Assembly: GCA_964608405.1 (NCBI GenBank)
Contig: CAZSNC010000007.1
Location: 1-31,750, forward strand
Direction of reading: 5' to 3'
Length of the DNA stretch: 31,750 nucleotides
Origin: GWB1-38-13 sp964608405
GTDB lineage: Bacteria > Patescibacteriota > Microgenomatia > UBA8517
Positions 7,207 to 16,187 of the stretch are shown here, one piece after another (within the stretch, counting starts at the first letter, position 1; the number at the start of each line of letters is the position of its first letter). A program made the position numbers and the translations under genes. Under the pieces are notes generated by a model that saw nothing but the letters and a program-made list of their open reading frames with translations, ran no database searches and was not told the origin of the DNA.

Positions 7207-8298
7207 ATGGATATAAAGCTGACAAACTACAGATTTCATTTTCCTAATATTTGGAACCGTTTTAACAGGGTTTGGAATTATTTTTCTTATGATGTGGCAT
7301 TTGACCTTGGAACCTCAAACACAATGGTTTGGGTGAACGGTAAAGGTATAGTAATTAGGGAGCCGTCAATTGTTGCCAGGCAGAAAAAAACGAAGGAAAT
7401 CCTTGCCATCGGAAATGATGCCAGAAAGATGATGGGAAGAACTCCTGCCGGTGTCGAGGTGGTAAGACCACTTCGAAACGGAGTGATTGCTGACTTTGAC
7501 GCTGCAACAGCCATGCTTTCCCACTACATTAAAAAAGTTCATGAGACAGGGTCGGTTATCCCGAAAATTCCCAAGCCGCGTGTAGCAATTGGTATTCCCT
7601 CGGGTGTAACCGAAGTGGAAAGGAGGGCGGTTGCTGATGCGGCAACACTCGCAGGAGCCAGGGAAGTCAATTTAATAGAAGAACCCATGGCAGGGGCAAT
7701 CGGATCGGGACTAAAGATCGAATCGGCACACGGATACTTCATTATCGATATCGGTGGTGGAACTTCGGAAATGGCAGTTATTTCGCTCGGCGGGATAGTT
7801 GTCGGAAGGTCGCTTCGAATTGCGGGTGATGAAATGAACGAAGCGATCAACAATTACGTAAAACTGAAATACTCTCTTTTAATGGGGGAAGTTACGTCGG
7901 AGGATGTTAAAATTGCGCTTGGAAATTTTCTACCGGGAAAAGAAAAATATCATGTTGTCAGGGGTCGGGATTTGGAGACCGGCCTTCCTAAGTCGATTAA
8001 ACTATCAACTTCGGAAGTTAGAGAAGCTTTGGTTCCCGTTGTCCAGGAAATTACAGGCAATATTGTTAGTACCCTGGAGGAAACTCCGCCGGAGCTTGTA
8101 TCGGATATCATGGAGGGAGGTATAACAATGGCAGGTGGAGGATCGCTTTTACCCGGAATAGATAAATTAATTTCCGAAAGAACAAAAATGCCGGTATACG
8201 TTGCAGAAGATCCGATTTCCTGCGTAGTCAGAGGTTGTGCATATCTTCTTGAGCACCCCAAATTGATGTCGAAAATCAGGTTGACGAAAGGACTTTGA
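7207..8298 (+). CDS. mreB: Rod-shape-determining actin homologue MreB
   Basis: MreB forms membrane-bound filaments that guide elongation-type peptidoglycan synthesis. The 363-residue protein has the actin-fold nucleotide motifs: phosphate 1 AFDLGTSNTMVWV (about residues 31-43), phosphate 2 IIDIGGGTSEMAV, and the adenosine region TMAGGGSLLPGID. The MreB signatures NLIEEPMAGAIG and VAIGIPSG are intact. Compared with typical MreB it carries an N-terminal extension of about 25 aromatic and basic residues, which could form a membrane-binding amphipathic helix. The gene overlaps mrdA by one base (TGATG) and no mreC or mreD intervenes, which differs from the usual mreBCD-mrdA order. Confidence 0.96.
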   Translation: MDIKLTNYRFHFPNIWNRFNRVWNYFSYDVAFDLGTSNTMVWVNGKGIVIREPSIVARQKKTKEILAIGNDARKMMGRTPAGVEVVRPLRNGVIADFDAATAMLSHYIKKVHETGSVIPKIPKPRVAIGIPSGVTEVERRAVADAATLAGAREVNLIEEPMAGAIGSGLKIESAHGYFIIDIGGGTSEMAVISLGGIVVGRSLRIAGDEMNEAINNYVKLKYSLLMGEVTSEDVKIALGNFLPGKEKYHVVRGRDLETGLPKSIKLSTSEVREALVPVVQEITGNIVSTLEETPPELVSDIMEGGITMAGGGSLLPGIDKLISERTKMPVYVAEDPISCVVRGCAYLLEHPKLMSKIRLTKGL

Positions 8299-9926
8299 TG
8301 AATGAAAAAAGTTTAAAGTTCATATTATGGTTTCTTTTGTTTTTTTCATTTGCAGTTTTGTTTGTTAAGCTTTTTGAATTGCAGGTTATCAAAGGGGATT
8401 ACTACAAAAACCTCGCCGACGGAAATAGAATCAGAAGAGTCGTTCTTAAAGCTCCAAGGGGAGAAATACTTGCCCGCGGCGGCGAACTTCTGGCTAAAAA
8501 CGAAGAAAAAGAGGAAGCAATATATTTTAATTTTGACAAGGGATATTATGTTGATGATGATAATAATACTGATAACGGGGGTAAGGTTGAGCAAAAGATC
8601 GTCGGTGTTAACGGATGGCAGCGTTTTTATCCGCTTAAAGAGTCCGCGTCGCATATCACTGGTTATATCGGTGCTATTAATGAGGATGAACTGGGTAAAG
8701 TTGCAACAGATTGTGTTAACAAGGGTGAAAGAACTATAGCTGATGTCATCGGCAGGTCCGGTTTGGAGCAATATTACGATTGTCTATTACGTGGAGATGA
8801 CGGGGAAAAATTGATTGAGGTGGCGGCCGACGGGGCATATGTGCGATTGCTTGGCGAGAAACCTCCGGTTAAGGGGGCTGATTTAAAAACAACAATTAAC
8901 TATCCACTCCAGGAGTATGTCGCAACACTTCTAACCGGTGTGAAGGGGGCTGTTGTGGTGAGCGACTCTAAAGGCGAGGTATTGGCTCTTTATTCTTCGC
9001 CGAGTTACGACCCGAATATATTTTTTGGTGACAGTAATAAAGTAAGCGCCTTACTAAATGATAAAAATATTCCTCTTTTTAACAGGGCAATTTCAGGAAA
9101 ATATTCTCCGGGGTCTATTTTTAAGCCGATTGTTGCAACATCGGCGCTTGAAACAAAGGCAATCGATAGCCATTACCGATACCAGGATACGGGTAGTATT
9201 AATTTTTCTACTGCTTGGGGGAATTATTCGTTTAACAACTGGTATTTCACTCAATATGGCGGGGTGGAGGGCAGTATCGATGTGACAAAGGCCCTTGCCC
9301 GCTCAACAGACACCTTCTTTTATAAAGTCGGTGAATTAACGGGTATTGATAATATTGTTGATTGGTCGAGAAAATTTGGTTTGTCAGAAAAAACAGGTAT
9401 AGACTTACCGGGAGAAGTTGCTGGATTGGTACCCGATCCAAAGTGGAAAGAGGAAGTAAAGGGAGAAAGATGGTTTTTGGGAAATACCTACCATTTTTCA
9501 ATCGGACAAGGGGATTTGTCGATTACTCCGATTGAAATACATTCTGCTTTGGAGGCAATCGCAAACGGAGGAAAAGTATGCATCCCTCACTTAAACAGCA
9601 ATCAGGGGGGTGAAATCTGTAAAAGTTTGGGTATAAAAGATGAGAATATCGATCTTGTAAAAGATGGAATGAAAAAGGCATGTTCGCAAGGCGGTACTGC
9701 ATATACTTTTTTTGATTTTAAGGATAAAACGGGAATCGATGTGGCGTGCAAAACCGGAACTGCTCAGGTTGGCACCGAAGACGATACTCACGCATGGTTT
9801 AGTGCTTTTGCGCCAATTAAGGATCCTGAAATTGTGCTAACTATTCTAATTGAAAAAGGTGGAGAAGGCTCCAAAATCGCGGGTCCCATAGCGCGACAGA
9901 TTTTTGATTTTTGGTTCAGGAAATAA
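8298..9926 (+). CDS. mrdA: Penicillin-binding protein 2 (elongasome transpeptidase)
   Basis: This class B PBP cross-links peptidoglycan during elongation. The 542-residue protein has one N-terminal membrane helix (about residues 8-26), an LKAPRGEILARGG segment typical of the dimerisation domain, and a transpeptidase domain. That domain has SIFK (Ser273 as nucleophile, Lys276), STD (336-338, the SxN/SxD motif) and KTGT (485-488). It is shorter than E. coli PBP2 (about 630), mainly in the N-terminal domain. I chose the ATG at 8298 over a TTG at 8295, because AAAGGA (8287-8292) lies five bases upstream of the ATG. The start overlaps the mreB stop by one base, indicating coupled translation. Confidence 0.95.
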   Translation: MNEKSLKFILWFLLFFSFAVLFVKLFELQVIKGDYYKNLADGNRIRRVVLKAPRGEILARGGELLAKNEEKEEAIYFNFDKGYYVDDDNNTDNGGKVEQKIVGVNGWQRFYPLKESASHITGYIGAINEDELGKVATDCVNKGERTIADVIGRSGLEQYYDCLLRGDDGEKLIEVAADGAYVRLLGEKPPVKGADLKTTINYPLQEYVATLLTGVKGAVVVSDSKGEVLALYSSPSYDPNIFFGDSNKVSALLNDKNIPLFNRAISGKYSPGSIFKPIVATSALETKAIDSHYRYQDTGSINFSTAWGNYSFNNWYFTQYGGVEGSIDVTKALARSTDTFFYKVGELTGIDNIVDWSRKFGLSEKTGIDLPGEVAGLVPDPKWKEEVKGERWFLGNTYHFSIGQGDLSITPIEIHSALEAIANGGKVCIPHLNSNQGGEICKSLGIKDENIDLVKDGMKKACSQGGTAYTFFDFKDKTGIDVACKTGTAQVGTEDDTHAWFSAFAPIKDPEIVLTILIEKGGEGSKIAGPIARQIFDFWFRK

Positions 9927-9929
9927 ATT

Positions 9930-10838
9930 ATGTCAGAGAAAGAGTATCTGGTGGCTTTGTGTGCTTTTGCGGAAATTGGTCCGATGAGGATTAATTTACT
10001 TCTTAACTACTTCGGTTCGGCGAGGAAGGTTTGGGAATTGAATCTAATGGAAATTGTAAATGTCGGACTTCACAAAGGAATTGCGGAAAGGTTTTTGCTT
10101 CACAGAAAGAATTTTGATTTCGAAGAGTACTTTAAAAGACTTAAGCAGCTGGGTTTTTCTTATGTTACAAAAAACGACAATATGTACCCTAAAAATTTGC
10201 TTGATTTGGAAGACGCTCCATTGGTCTTGTACTACATGGGAGAAATGTCCAAAAGTGATGAAAATTCGATCGCGATTGTAGGTTCAAGACAAATGAGCAG
10301 TTACGGCAGAGGGGTTGCAGAAAGATTCTCCCGTGGTTTGGCAGAAAATAAAATCAGTCTTGTTTCAGGTCTTGCTCGGGGTATTGATACGGTAGTCCAT
10401 AAGGAAGCACTTGCTGTAGGAGGCCGCACAGTTGCGGTTATCGGCAGCGGTTTGGACAGAATCTATCCACCGGAGAATTCGAAACTAGCCTATCAAATTG
10501 CAAAAAACAAAGGGGTAGTAATATCCGAATTTCCGCTGGGTTATCCTCCAAATCCAGTTAATTTCCCTTTAAGAAACAGAATTATTTCGGGAATTTCTAA
10601 GGCAATTGTTGTTGTCGAAGGGTTAAAAAGAAGTGGGACGCTCATTACCGCATCACACGCTGCGACACAGGGGAGAACCGTTTTTGCCGTACCGGGACCG
10701 ACTACGTCACTGACGTCTGAAGCTCCACACTTTCTTTTACAAAACGGCGCAAAATTAGCCTCAAGTGTGAAAGATATCCTTGACGAACTTTCCTTAGAGA
10801 TTAAAGTAGATGAAGTAGACAAAAGAAAAAGTCTATAG
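9930..10838 (+). CDS. dprA: DNA-processing protein DprA (Smf family)
   Basis: DprA binds incoming single-stranded DNA and loads RecA during natural transformation. The 302-residue protein has an N-terminal helical region (HhH/SAM-like, about residues 1-75) and a Rossmann-like DprA domain. That domain shows IAIVGSRQMSSYG, LVSGLARGIDTVVHKEAL, VAVIGSGLDRIYPPEN, ISEFPLG, FPLRNRIISGIS and GTLITASHA. AGGAAA lies about seven bases before the ATG, and the gene starts three bases after the mrdA stop, so it belongs to the same operon. Patescibacteria commonly keep competence genes, which fits a scavenging lifestyle; this last point is inference. Confidence 0.95.
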   Translation: MSEKEYLVALCAFAEIGPMRINLLLNYFGSARKVWELNLMEIVNVGLHKGIAERFLLHRKNFDFEEYFKRLKQLGFSYVTKNDNMYPKNLLDLEDAPLVLYYMGEMSKSDENSIAIVGSRQMSSYGRGVAERFSRGLAENKISLVSGLARGIDTVVHKEALAVGGRTVAVIGSGLDRIYPPENSKLAYQIAKNKGVVISEFPLGYPPNPVNFPLRNRIISGISKAIVVVEGLKRSGTLITASHAATQGRTVFAVPGPTTSLTSEAPHFLLQNGAKLASSVKDILDELSLEIKVDEVDKRKSL

Positions 10839-10955
10839 AGATTTTTATTAAGTAGAGACGGAAAAAAAGGGTTTTAAAAAATATCCAAAGTAGTAAAAAA
10901 ACTCTTTTTCTTGACGGGGTTGTTAGAATATCCGAAGAGGGAACATAAAATTGAT

Positions 10956-12938
10956 ATGAATTTAATTATTGTTGAGTCACCGACAAAAGCTAAAACTCTT
11001 TCCAGGTTTTTGGGGGGCGATTATTCCGTTGAAGCAACAACGGGGCATATTAAAGATCTTCCAAAAAGTTCGCTCGGGGTTGATGTGGAAAACGGTTTCA
11101 AACCGGATTATCAGATGGTTGAGAAACGCAAAGACACCATCAGAAAGATCAAATCGGCAGCAAAAAGCGCTAAAAACATTTATATTGCAACAGATCCTGA
11201 CCGGGAAGGCGAGGCGATAGCGGAGCATGTGAAGGAGATAATTACGGAAGACGGCAGTAGGGATAATGCCTTAAGAAGAATTGTCTTTCATGAAATTACC
11301 AAAAGTGCGGTTGAGGAAGCGATTGCAAACCCGCGCGATATTGATGTTAATTTGGTTGATGCGCAGACAGCCAGAAGGGTTCTCGACCGCTTGGTGGGGT
11401 ATAAACTGTCTCCTGTCCTTTGGAAAAAAGTGAGACGCGGTCTTTCGGCAGGTAGAGTTCAGACTGTTTGTGTAAGACTTATTGTTGAAAAAGAAAGAGA
11501 AATTGAAGCCTTTAAAAGCGAGGAATATTGGGAAGTATATGTGAAGTTAAGAAAAATTGATTCCGGTGAAGAACAAAATGCGGATTTTAGTGTTCAACTT
11601 GTTAAAATCGATGACAAGAAAGCAGAGATTAAAACCCACGATACAGCCGACAAAGTAGTTGCCGACCTTAAAGCATCCGATTACAAAGTACAGGATGTAA
11701 TTAAAAAGGAGGTAATAAAATCATCTTTCCCGCCTTTTACTACTTCAACTATGACACAGGCGGCGTCAAGAATATTCGGCTGGTCTTCAAAAAAAACAAT
11801 GAGTGTTGCACAGATGCTTTATGAAGAAGGTCTAATCACATACCATCGTACCGATTCGATGAACATTGCCCAGGAAGCAATATTAAAGGTTAGAGATTAT
11901 ATTAAATCCAAATATGGGGAGTCTTACCTTCCTCAATCACCAAAGTATTATAAAACTACATCCAAAGTTGCCCAGGAGGCTCACGAGGCAATCCGTCCTA
12001 CAAATGTTGCAGGACTCGGGAAGGTACAAAACACAAAATATGAGAGGGAAGGCGAACTTCTTTATGGTCTAATTTGGAAACGGTTTGTGGCTTGCCAGAT
12101 GTCAGCAAGCATTTACGATGAAACAACAATTAATGTTTTGGCAGTTGCAAACGAATCGAGTAAATACATACTTCGGGTAGTGGGACAGATCATGAAATTT
12201 GACGGATGGAAGTGTTTATACAAGAAAGCAAACGACACCGGGGAATCCGAAATAGAAATTCTTCCTGACGTTGCCGAAAATGAACCGTTGAAACTGATCA
12301 AGATAGATCCAGAACAGAAGTTTACCCAGCCTCCTGCAAGATATTCAGAAAGTTCGCTTATTAAAACTTTGGAAAAACTCGGTATTGGCAGACCGTCAAC
12401 TTATGCTCCGACGATTAACACAATACAGGTTAGAGCCTATGTAGAGAAAAACGAGGGGAAATTCACTCCGACAGCGGTTGGTATCGCAGTTAATGATTTT
12501 ATGGTCGGCAATTTTCCCGATGTATTCGAGTATCAATTTACCGCTTCAATGGAGGAAGGGTTGGACAAAATTGCCAACGGAGAACAAAAATGGGTTAATC
12601 TGATATCCGATTTTTACAAACCGTTTGAGAAAAAAATTATTGATGTCGAGAAAAATTCCAAAAGGGTAGCAATCGCTGCTGAAAAAACGGGAGAAAAATG
12701 CCCCGAGTGTAAAGACGGGGACGTAATAATAAGGATCGGGAGATTTGGGAAATTTCTATCCTGTTCAAGGTTTCCGGATTGCAAATATACTGCAAAGTAC
12801 CTCGACAAGACTGGTATAAAATGTCCGGAATGTAAAAGCGGGGATGTAATCATCAAGAAAACCAAAAAAGGTAGGAAGTTTTTTGGATGCAGTCGTTACC
12901 CAAAATGTAAGTGGGCAAGTTGGAGAAAGCCAAAGTAG
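10956..12938 (+). CDS. topA: DNA topoisomerase I (type IA)
   Basis: TopA relaxes negative supercoils by a transient 5'-phosphotyrosine break. The 660-residue protein begins MNLIIVESPTKAKT, the Toprim start. It carries ATDPDREGEAIA (Toprim acidic triad), and the active-site Tyr lies in GLITYHRTDSM (about residue 296). The C-terminus holds two C4 zinc ribbons (CPEC...CSRFPDC and CPEC...CSRYPKC). I chose the ATG at 10956 over a TTG at 10911 because the conserved N-terminus starts there. A TAAAAT box ends four bases before the ATG and TTAGAA lies 17 bases further up, so the mRNA could be leaderless. The 117-base gap after dprA holds nothing else I recognise. Confidence 0.96.
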   Translation: MNLIIVESPTKAKTLSRFLGGDYSVEATTGHIKDLPKSSLGVDVENGFKPDYQMVEKRKDTIRKIKSAAKSAKNIYIATDPDREGEAIAEHVKEIITEDGSRDNALRRIVFHEITKSAVEEAIANPRDIDVNLVDAQTARRVLDRLVGYKLSPVLWKKVRRGLSAGRVQTVCVRLIVEKEREIEAFKSEEYWEVYVKLRKIDSGEEQNADFSVQLVKIDDKKAEIKTHDTADKVVADLKASDYKVQDVIKKEVIKSSFPPFTTSTMTQAASRIFGWSSKKTMSVAQMLYEEGLITYHRTDSMNIAQEAILKVRDYIKSKYGESYLPQSPKYYKTTSKVAQEAHEAIRPTNVAGLGKVQNTKYEREGELLYGLIWKRFVACQMSASIYDETTINVLAVANESSKYILRVVGQIMKFDGWKCLYKKANDTGESEIEILPDVAENEPLKLIKIDPEQKFTQPPARYSESSLIKTLEKLGIGRPSTYAPTINTIQVRAYVEKNEGKFTPTAVGIAVNDFMVGNFPDVFEYQFTASMEEGLDKIANGEQKWVNLISDFYKPFEKKIIDVEKNSKRVAIAAEKTGEKCPECKDGDVIIRIGRFGKFLSCSRFPDCKYTAKYLDKTGIKCPECKSGDVIIKKTKKGRKFFGCSRYPKCKWASWRKPK

Positions 12939-12977
12939 ATAAGTAGAACTGTATATACTAATTATTCAATTTGAATT

Positions 12978-13517
12978 ATGTTATTAGGTCCAAAAATACT
13001 GTTAAGACTTGTTAAAGAAAATAAACTGGTTGAGAATCTCTCTGATCGGGAACTTACTAATCCTGAAGGAGCGGGTTTTGATCTACGTTTGGGAGAGGTT
13101 TATAAAATGAAAGGTAACGGCTTTTTGGGTATTGATGAAAGAAAAACTCCGGAGGCAGCAGTGGTTGCACGTTACGACAGTAAGTCTAAAAAAAGTATTA
13201 TTTTAAAACCTGGGGATTATTTTTTAGTGAAAACTATTGAAAAAGTAAATCTTCCAAGCAATATTGGCGCTGTTTTATACACACGGGGAACGTTGTTTAG
13301 GAGTGGAATAATTCATGGATTATCTCAAATTGCACCCGGTTATTGTGGAGAATTAATCACTTCTTTATATAACGCTGGAAATTCAGAAGTTGAGATTGAA
13401 ATGGGGGCAAGGTTTATACATATTCAGTTCCAGGAGGTTCGTGGTGGAGGCTCGTTATATCGGGGTCAGTGGAAGGGAGGCCGTGTTTCAACTCCAAAAA
13501 AAGAAAAACAAGTCTGA
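12978..13517 (+). CDS. dCTP deaminase/dUTPase-superfamily protein with substituted catalytic site
   Basis: The 179-residue protein has the Dcd/dUTPase fold signature: GAGFDLRLGEVY near the N-terminus, then LYTRGTLFRSGIIHG, IAPGYCGELITSLYNAG and a C-terminal YRGQWKGG segment. Dcd makes dUTP from dCTP for the thymidylate pathway. When aligned by eye to E. coli Dcd, the catalytic Glu138 of the VLEFYN segment is Ser129 here (ITSLYN). The RSSLAR loop is RGTLFR, retaining both arginines. The dUTPase catalytic Asp is also not seen. It may be a nucleotide-binding pseudoenzyme or use another residue. A TATACT box lies 18 bases upstream of the ATG. Its position ahead of folA, thyA and tmk supports a nucleotide role. 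The fold is fairly sure; the activity is not. Confidence 0.75.
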   Translation: MLLGPKILLRLVKENKLVENLSDRELTNPEGAGFDLRLGEVYKMKGNGFLGIDERKTPEAAVVARYDSKSKKSIILKPGDYFLVKTIEKVNLPSNIGAVLYTRGTLFRSGIIHGLSQIAPGYCGELITSLYNAGNSEVEIEMGARFIHIQFQEVRGGGSLYRGQWKGGRVSTPKKEKQV

Positions 13518-13590
13518 TCTTCCCACAGGAACATGTTTTATTGAAAATAATACTTGAATTTTTTTGGAAGGAAAAGTATCTTGAAAATTA

Positions 13591-13866
13591 ATGACATCAG
13601 AACAGATAACTGAAAAGTCGGCGTACGATTATATCATCAAGGGTAAAGAACCTCCGAAAGAAGTTGTTGAAGTGACATTGCTAAGAGATAATAATAGACA
13701 AAAATTAAGACAAGTACTCGACTCTGTGAAAGGAAAGACTCCACATGAGCAATATTTGGCTTTACAACAGAATGGTTTTCCTATACCCAATTGGCCGGAA
13801 GATAATGAACCTTCCGGTATAGTTTATGGGGGTATGGAAGGAGGAAAGCCTGCAAGGGTGGATTAG
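13591..13866 (+). CDS. Hypothetical small protein
   Basis: I do not recognise this 91-residue protein. It is hydrophilic with no membrane segment or cysteines. Residues ~5-60 are charged and partly helical, and the C-terminal third is Pro/Gly rich (PIPNWPEDNEPSG). A promoter fits well: TTGAAT (13554-13559), a 17-base spacer and TATCTT (13577-13582), eight bases before the ATG. The next small gene follows after four bases and probably shares the transcript. Confidence 0.55.
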   Translation: MTSEQITEKSAYDYIIKGKEPPKEVVEVTLLRDNNRQKLRQVLDSVKGKTPHEQYLALQQNGFPIPNWPEDNEPSGIVYGGMEGGKPARVD

Positions 13867-13870
13867 TTAT

Positions 13871-14113
13871 ATGACTCTCGAAAGGTATGAAATAACAGAA
13901 CACTTGGTTCTGGAAGACGGTCGCGAAATCGATGTTATTTATGTGGATAGTTTTGACCCGGAATCGTTTAAAAAAATTGCTTATAATCCGGAAAATAAAA
14001 TAGATTCACGGGATAGGTGTGCCCTCAGACTTAGGTGTGCAAGAGTAATTACAAACGATGAATATGTGCAACTCAAGACGTTGATCGAATCTCAGAAAGA
14101 AGCGACCACCTAA
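13871..14113 (+). CDS. Hypothetical small protein
   Basis: I do not recognise this 80-residue, mostly charged protein (start MTLERYEITEHLVL). It has two cysteines close together (ALRLRCARV and RDRCAL) and no membrane segment. I chose the ATG at 13871, four bases after the preceding stop, rather than an upstream in-frame GTG-type start that would overlap the previous gene. No strong Shine-Dalgarno sequence is seen. Its stop codon overlaps the convergent end of folA by four bases. It is likely co-transcribed with the preceding orphan. Confidence 0.5.
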   Translation: MTLERYEITEHLVLEDGREIDVIYVDSFDPESFKKIAYNPENKIDSRDRCALRLRCARVITNDEYVQLKTLIESQKEATT

Positions 14114-14601
14114 AGTTTTTCGTATACTTCGAAGTCAAAATCAAAAGGATTTTTGTTGTCTTTTTTGTGCTTCTCAGTTTTTTCCAAATGCCATTTTTTC
14201 ATATCGATTTCCGGAAAAAAGACATCACCGTCAAACTTCTTGTGGATTCTCGTGATGTAAAGTCTGTTGGCAATTTCAATGAACTGTTTATAAATTGAAG
14301 CACCCCCGATTATAAATACTTCACTTTCGTTTTTCGCACTGGCAACTCTTAAAGCTTCTTCAATTGAAGTGACGGTAATACACCCTTCGCTTTTAAAATT
14401 GGTGTCGAATGTCAGAACAATATTTGTTCTTGCAGGAAGTGCTCGTCCGATCGATTCATGTGTTTTTTGTCCCATGATTATGCAATGACCTGTTGTTGTT
14501 TCTTTAAAATGCTTCATGTCAGAAGGTAAATGCCAGGGTAGGGTGTTTTTGTTGCCGATGACCCCATTTTTAGCAACTGCTGCAATTATTGAGATAATCA
14601 T
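14110..14601 (-). CDS. folA: Dihydrofolate reductase
   Basis: DHFR regenerates tetrahydrofolate from the dihydrofolate made by thymidylate synthase, using NADPH. The 163-residue protein has the family marks: IAAVAKNGVIGNKNTLPWHLPSDMKHFK split over the N-terminus (including LPWHLPSD with the catalytic acid), IIMGQKTHESIGRALPAR (NADPH-binding part) and VFIIGGASIYKQFI. It lies seven bases downstream of thyA, so the two form an operon. Its 3' end overlaps the convergent small orphan by four bases. Confidence 0.96.
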   Translation of the reverse strand: MIISIIAAVAKNGVIGNKNTLPWHLPSDMKHFKETTTGHCIIMGQKTHESIGRALPARTNIVLTFDTNFKSEGCITVTSIEEALRVASAKNESEVFIIGGASIYKQFIEIANRLYITRIHKKFDGDVFFPEIDMKKWHLEKTEKHKKDNKNPFDFDFEVYEKL

Positions 14602-14608
14602 GATTTAT

Positions 14609-15508
14609 TTATACCGATATATCTGCCTTGATAGGTGGATGAAATTTATAATCAATGAGTTCAAAATCTTCAAACTTAAAATCATATAGTGATTTAACTT
14701 TTTTATTAATCTTCATTTTCGGAAGTCGGAATGGTTTTCGCGATATTTGCTCTTTGGCTTGTTTGATGTGGTTTAAGTATAAATGAGTGTCGGCAAGTGC
14801 CACGACAAGGTCTTTGGGTTTGTAGCCCGTTACCTGAGCTACCATCATGGTTAAAAGGGCGTAACTTGCAATGTTAAATGGAAGGCCCAGGAAGGTATCA
14901 ACAGATCTTTGGTACATCATACAGGAGAGTTTTCCTTTTGAGACGCTAAACTGATACATTACATGGCATGGGGGAAGTGCCATTTTGGAAATTAGCGGTG
15001 CATTCCAGGCGTTTACAATAAGTCTCCTGCTTCCTGGGTTTTTCTTTATTTCAGAAATTACCCACGATAATTGGTCTATTCCGGAGAAGTTTCTCCATTG
15101 GACTCCGTAGAAAGGACCGCACTCACCCCATTTTTTAGCAAAGCTTACACTACCGATGATTTTTTCTATGAATATTTCTTTTTGCTCGAGCCATCTTTGG
15201 CTGTACATAGGAAACTTTTTTTCCAACCTGTTTGTTTTCAAATAGTTTTGGTATGGCCATTCATTCCAGATGTTTACACCGTTTTGTACAAGATATCTGA
15301 TATTGGAATTTCCCGAAATCATCCACAGAAGTTCGTAGATAATACCTTTGGTAAACATCTTTTTAGTAGTGAGTAAGGGGAACCCCTTTGAGAGATCAAA
15401 ACGAAGTATTCTCCCAAAAACTTTTTTTGTGCCCGTCCCGGTTCTTTCGTGTTTTTCAATTTCTCCGTTTTCGATAATATCGGAAAGCAGTTTTTGATAT
15501 TGCAACAT
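14609..15508 (-). CDS. thyA: Thymidylate synthase
   Basis: ThyA methylates dUMP to dTMP with methylene-tetrahydrofolate. The 299-residue protein has RTGTGTKKVFG near the N-terminus, GFPLLTTKKM, WGECGPFYGVQWR, and the active-site Cys in MALPPCHVMYQF. The phosphate and folate segments MYQRSVDTFLGLPFNIASYA and DTHLYLNH follow. Start codons of thyA and tmk are divergent and only 29 bases apart. The -10 candidate TATTAT on this strand overlaps the TATAAT of tmk. folA is co-transcribed downstream. Confidence 0.97.
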   Translation of the reverse strand: MLQYQKLLSDIIENGEIEKHERTGTGTKKVFGRILRFDLSKGFPLLTTKKMFTKGIIYELLWMISGNSNIRYLVQNGVNIWNEWPYQNYLKTNRLEKKFPMYSQRWLEQKEIFIEKIIGSVSFAKKWGECGPFYGVQWRNFSGIDQLSWVISEIKKNPGSRRLIVNAWNAPLISKMALPPCHVMYQFSVSKGKLSCMMYQRSVDTFLGLPFNIASYALLTMMVAQVTGYKPKDLVVALADTHLYLNHIKQAKEQISRKPFRLPKMKINKKVKSLYDFKFEDFELIDYKFHPPIKADISV

Positions 15509-15537
15509 GTTTTCTTTTCAGATATATAATAGCAGAA
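15509..15537. promoter_or_regulatory. Shared 29-base divergent promoter region of thyA and tmk
   Basis: On the plus strand TATAAT (15525-15530) lies seven bases before the tmk ATG, with TTGCAA (15500-15505) as a possible -35 inside thyA. On the minus strand TATTAT, in the same bases, is about 17 bases before the thyA ATG. The two -10 elements overlap, so transcription of one probably excludes the other at any moment. Confidence 0.5.
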
Positions 15538-16185
15538 ATGGAAAGAGAAAAGCCCTGTGGAAAATTTGTAGTTTTTGAGGGGGTTGGGGGATCCGGTAAA
15601 ACTACTCAAATAAAAAAAGCCGATGAGTATTTAAAAGAAAAAGGTTATGAAGTCGTTGTTACCAGAGAACCTGGAGGGGTGGAAGCTTCTGAAATAATTA
15701 GAAATCTCATCTTCAAACTTAAATCCGAAGGAGTCGCAAATGCGGATCATCAAATGGCATTATTTTTTGCTTCACGCAAAATCTGGCTTGATACACTTGT
15801 AAAACCGGCAGTGGGGAAAGGAAAAGTTGTTTTATCGGACAGATTTGATACTTCGACAAATGCGTATCAAGGTTATGCAGAGGGTGGAAATAAAGAAACA
15901 ATAAAGAGGTTCAGTGAAATAATCAGCGAGGGATTTGTCCCTGATGCCGTGATACTTCTTCGGGTTTCCGCTAAGGTTGCAATGGAGAGAAAGTCTGACA
16001 AAGAAGGGGACCCTTTTGACAGTGAAGGCAGTGAATATTTCCAGAGAATTGTTGACGGATATGATGATATGGCAAAAAATCGCTGGAGAGGAATTAGTTG
16101 GTATGTAGTAGACGGGGAGAAGAGTGTTGATGAAGTGTCGAAAGCTATAAATGCTATACTTGATAAAGTGATGTATAGGAAATGA
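15538..16185 (+). CDS. tmk: Thymidylate kinase
   Basis: Tmk phosphorylates dTMP to dTDP. The 215-residue protein has a P-loop FEGVGGSGKTTQ (about residues 14-25), the TREPGG motif that binds the dTMP phosphate, and the DRFDTSTNAYQG segment corresponding to the family's DRY/SSxAYQG motif. The usual DRY is DRF here, and the P-loop has VGG where IDG is common; both are tolerated in relatives. It is divergent from thyA and overlaps the possible upstream start of glyA (ATGA). Confidence 0.94.
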   Translation: MEREKPCGKFVVFEGVGGSGKTTQIKKADEYLKEKGYEVVVTREPGGVEASEIIRNLIFKLKSEGVANADHQMALFFASRKIWLDTLVKPAVGKGKVVLSDRFDTSTNAYQGYAEGGNKETIKRFSEIISEGFVPDAVILLRVSAKVAMERKSDKEGDPFDSEGSEYFQRIVDGYDDMAKNRWRGISWYVVDGEKSVDEVSKAINAILDKVMYRK

Positions 16186-16187
16186 TT

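Noticed and set aside
13826..13870. Upstream in-frame start for the small orphan at 13871
   Set aside because: It would overlap the preceding gene by 41 bases, whereas the ATG at 13871 gives a normal four-base gap.
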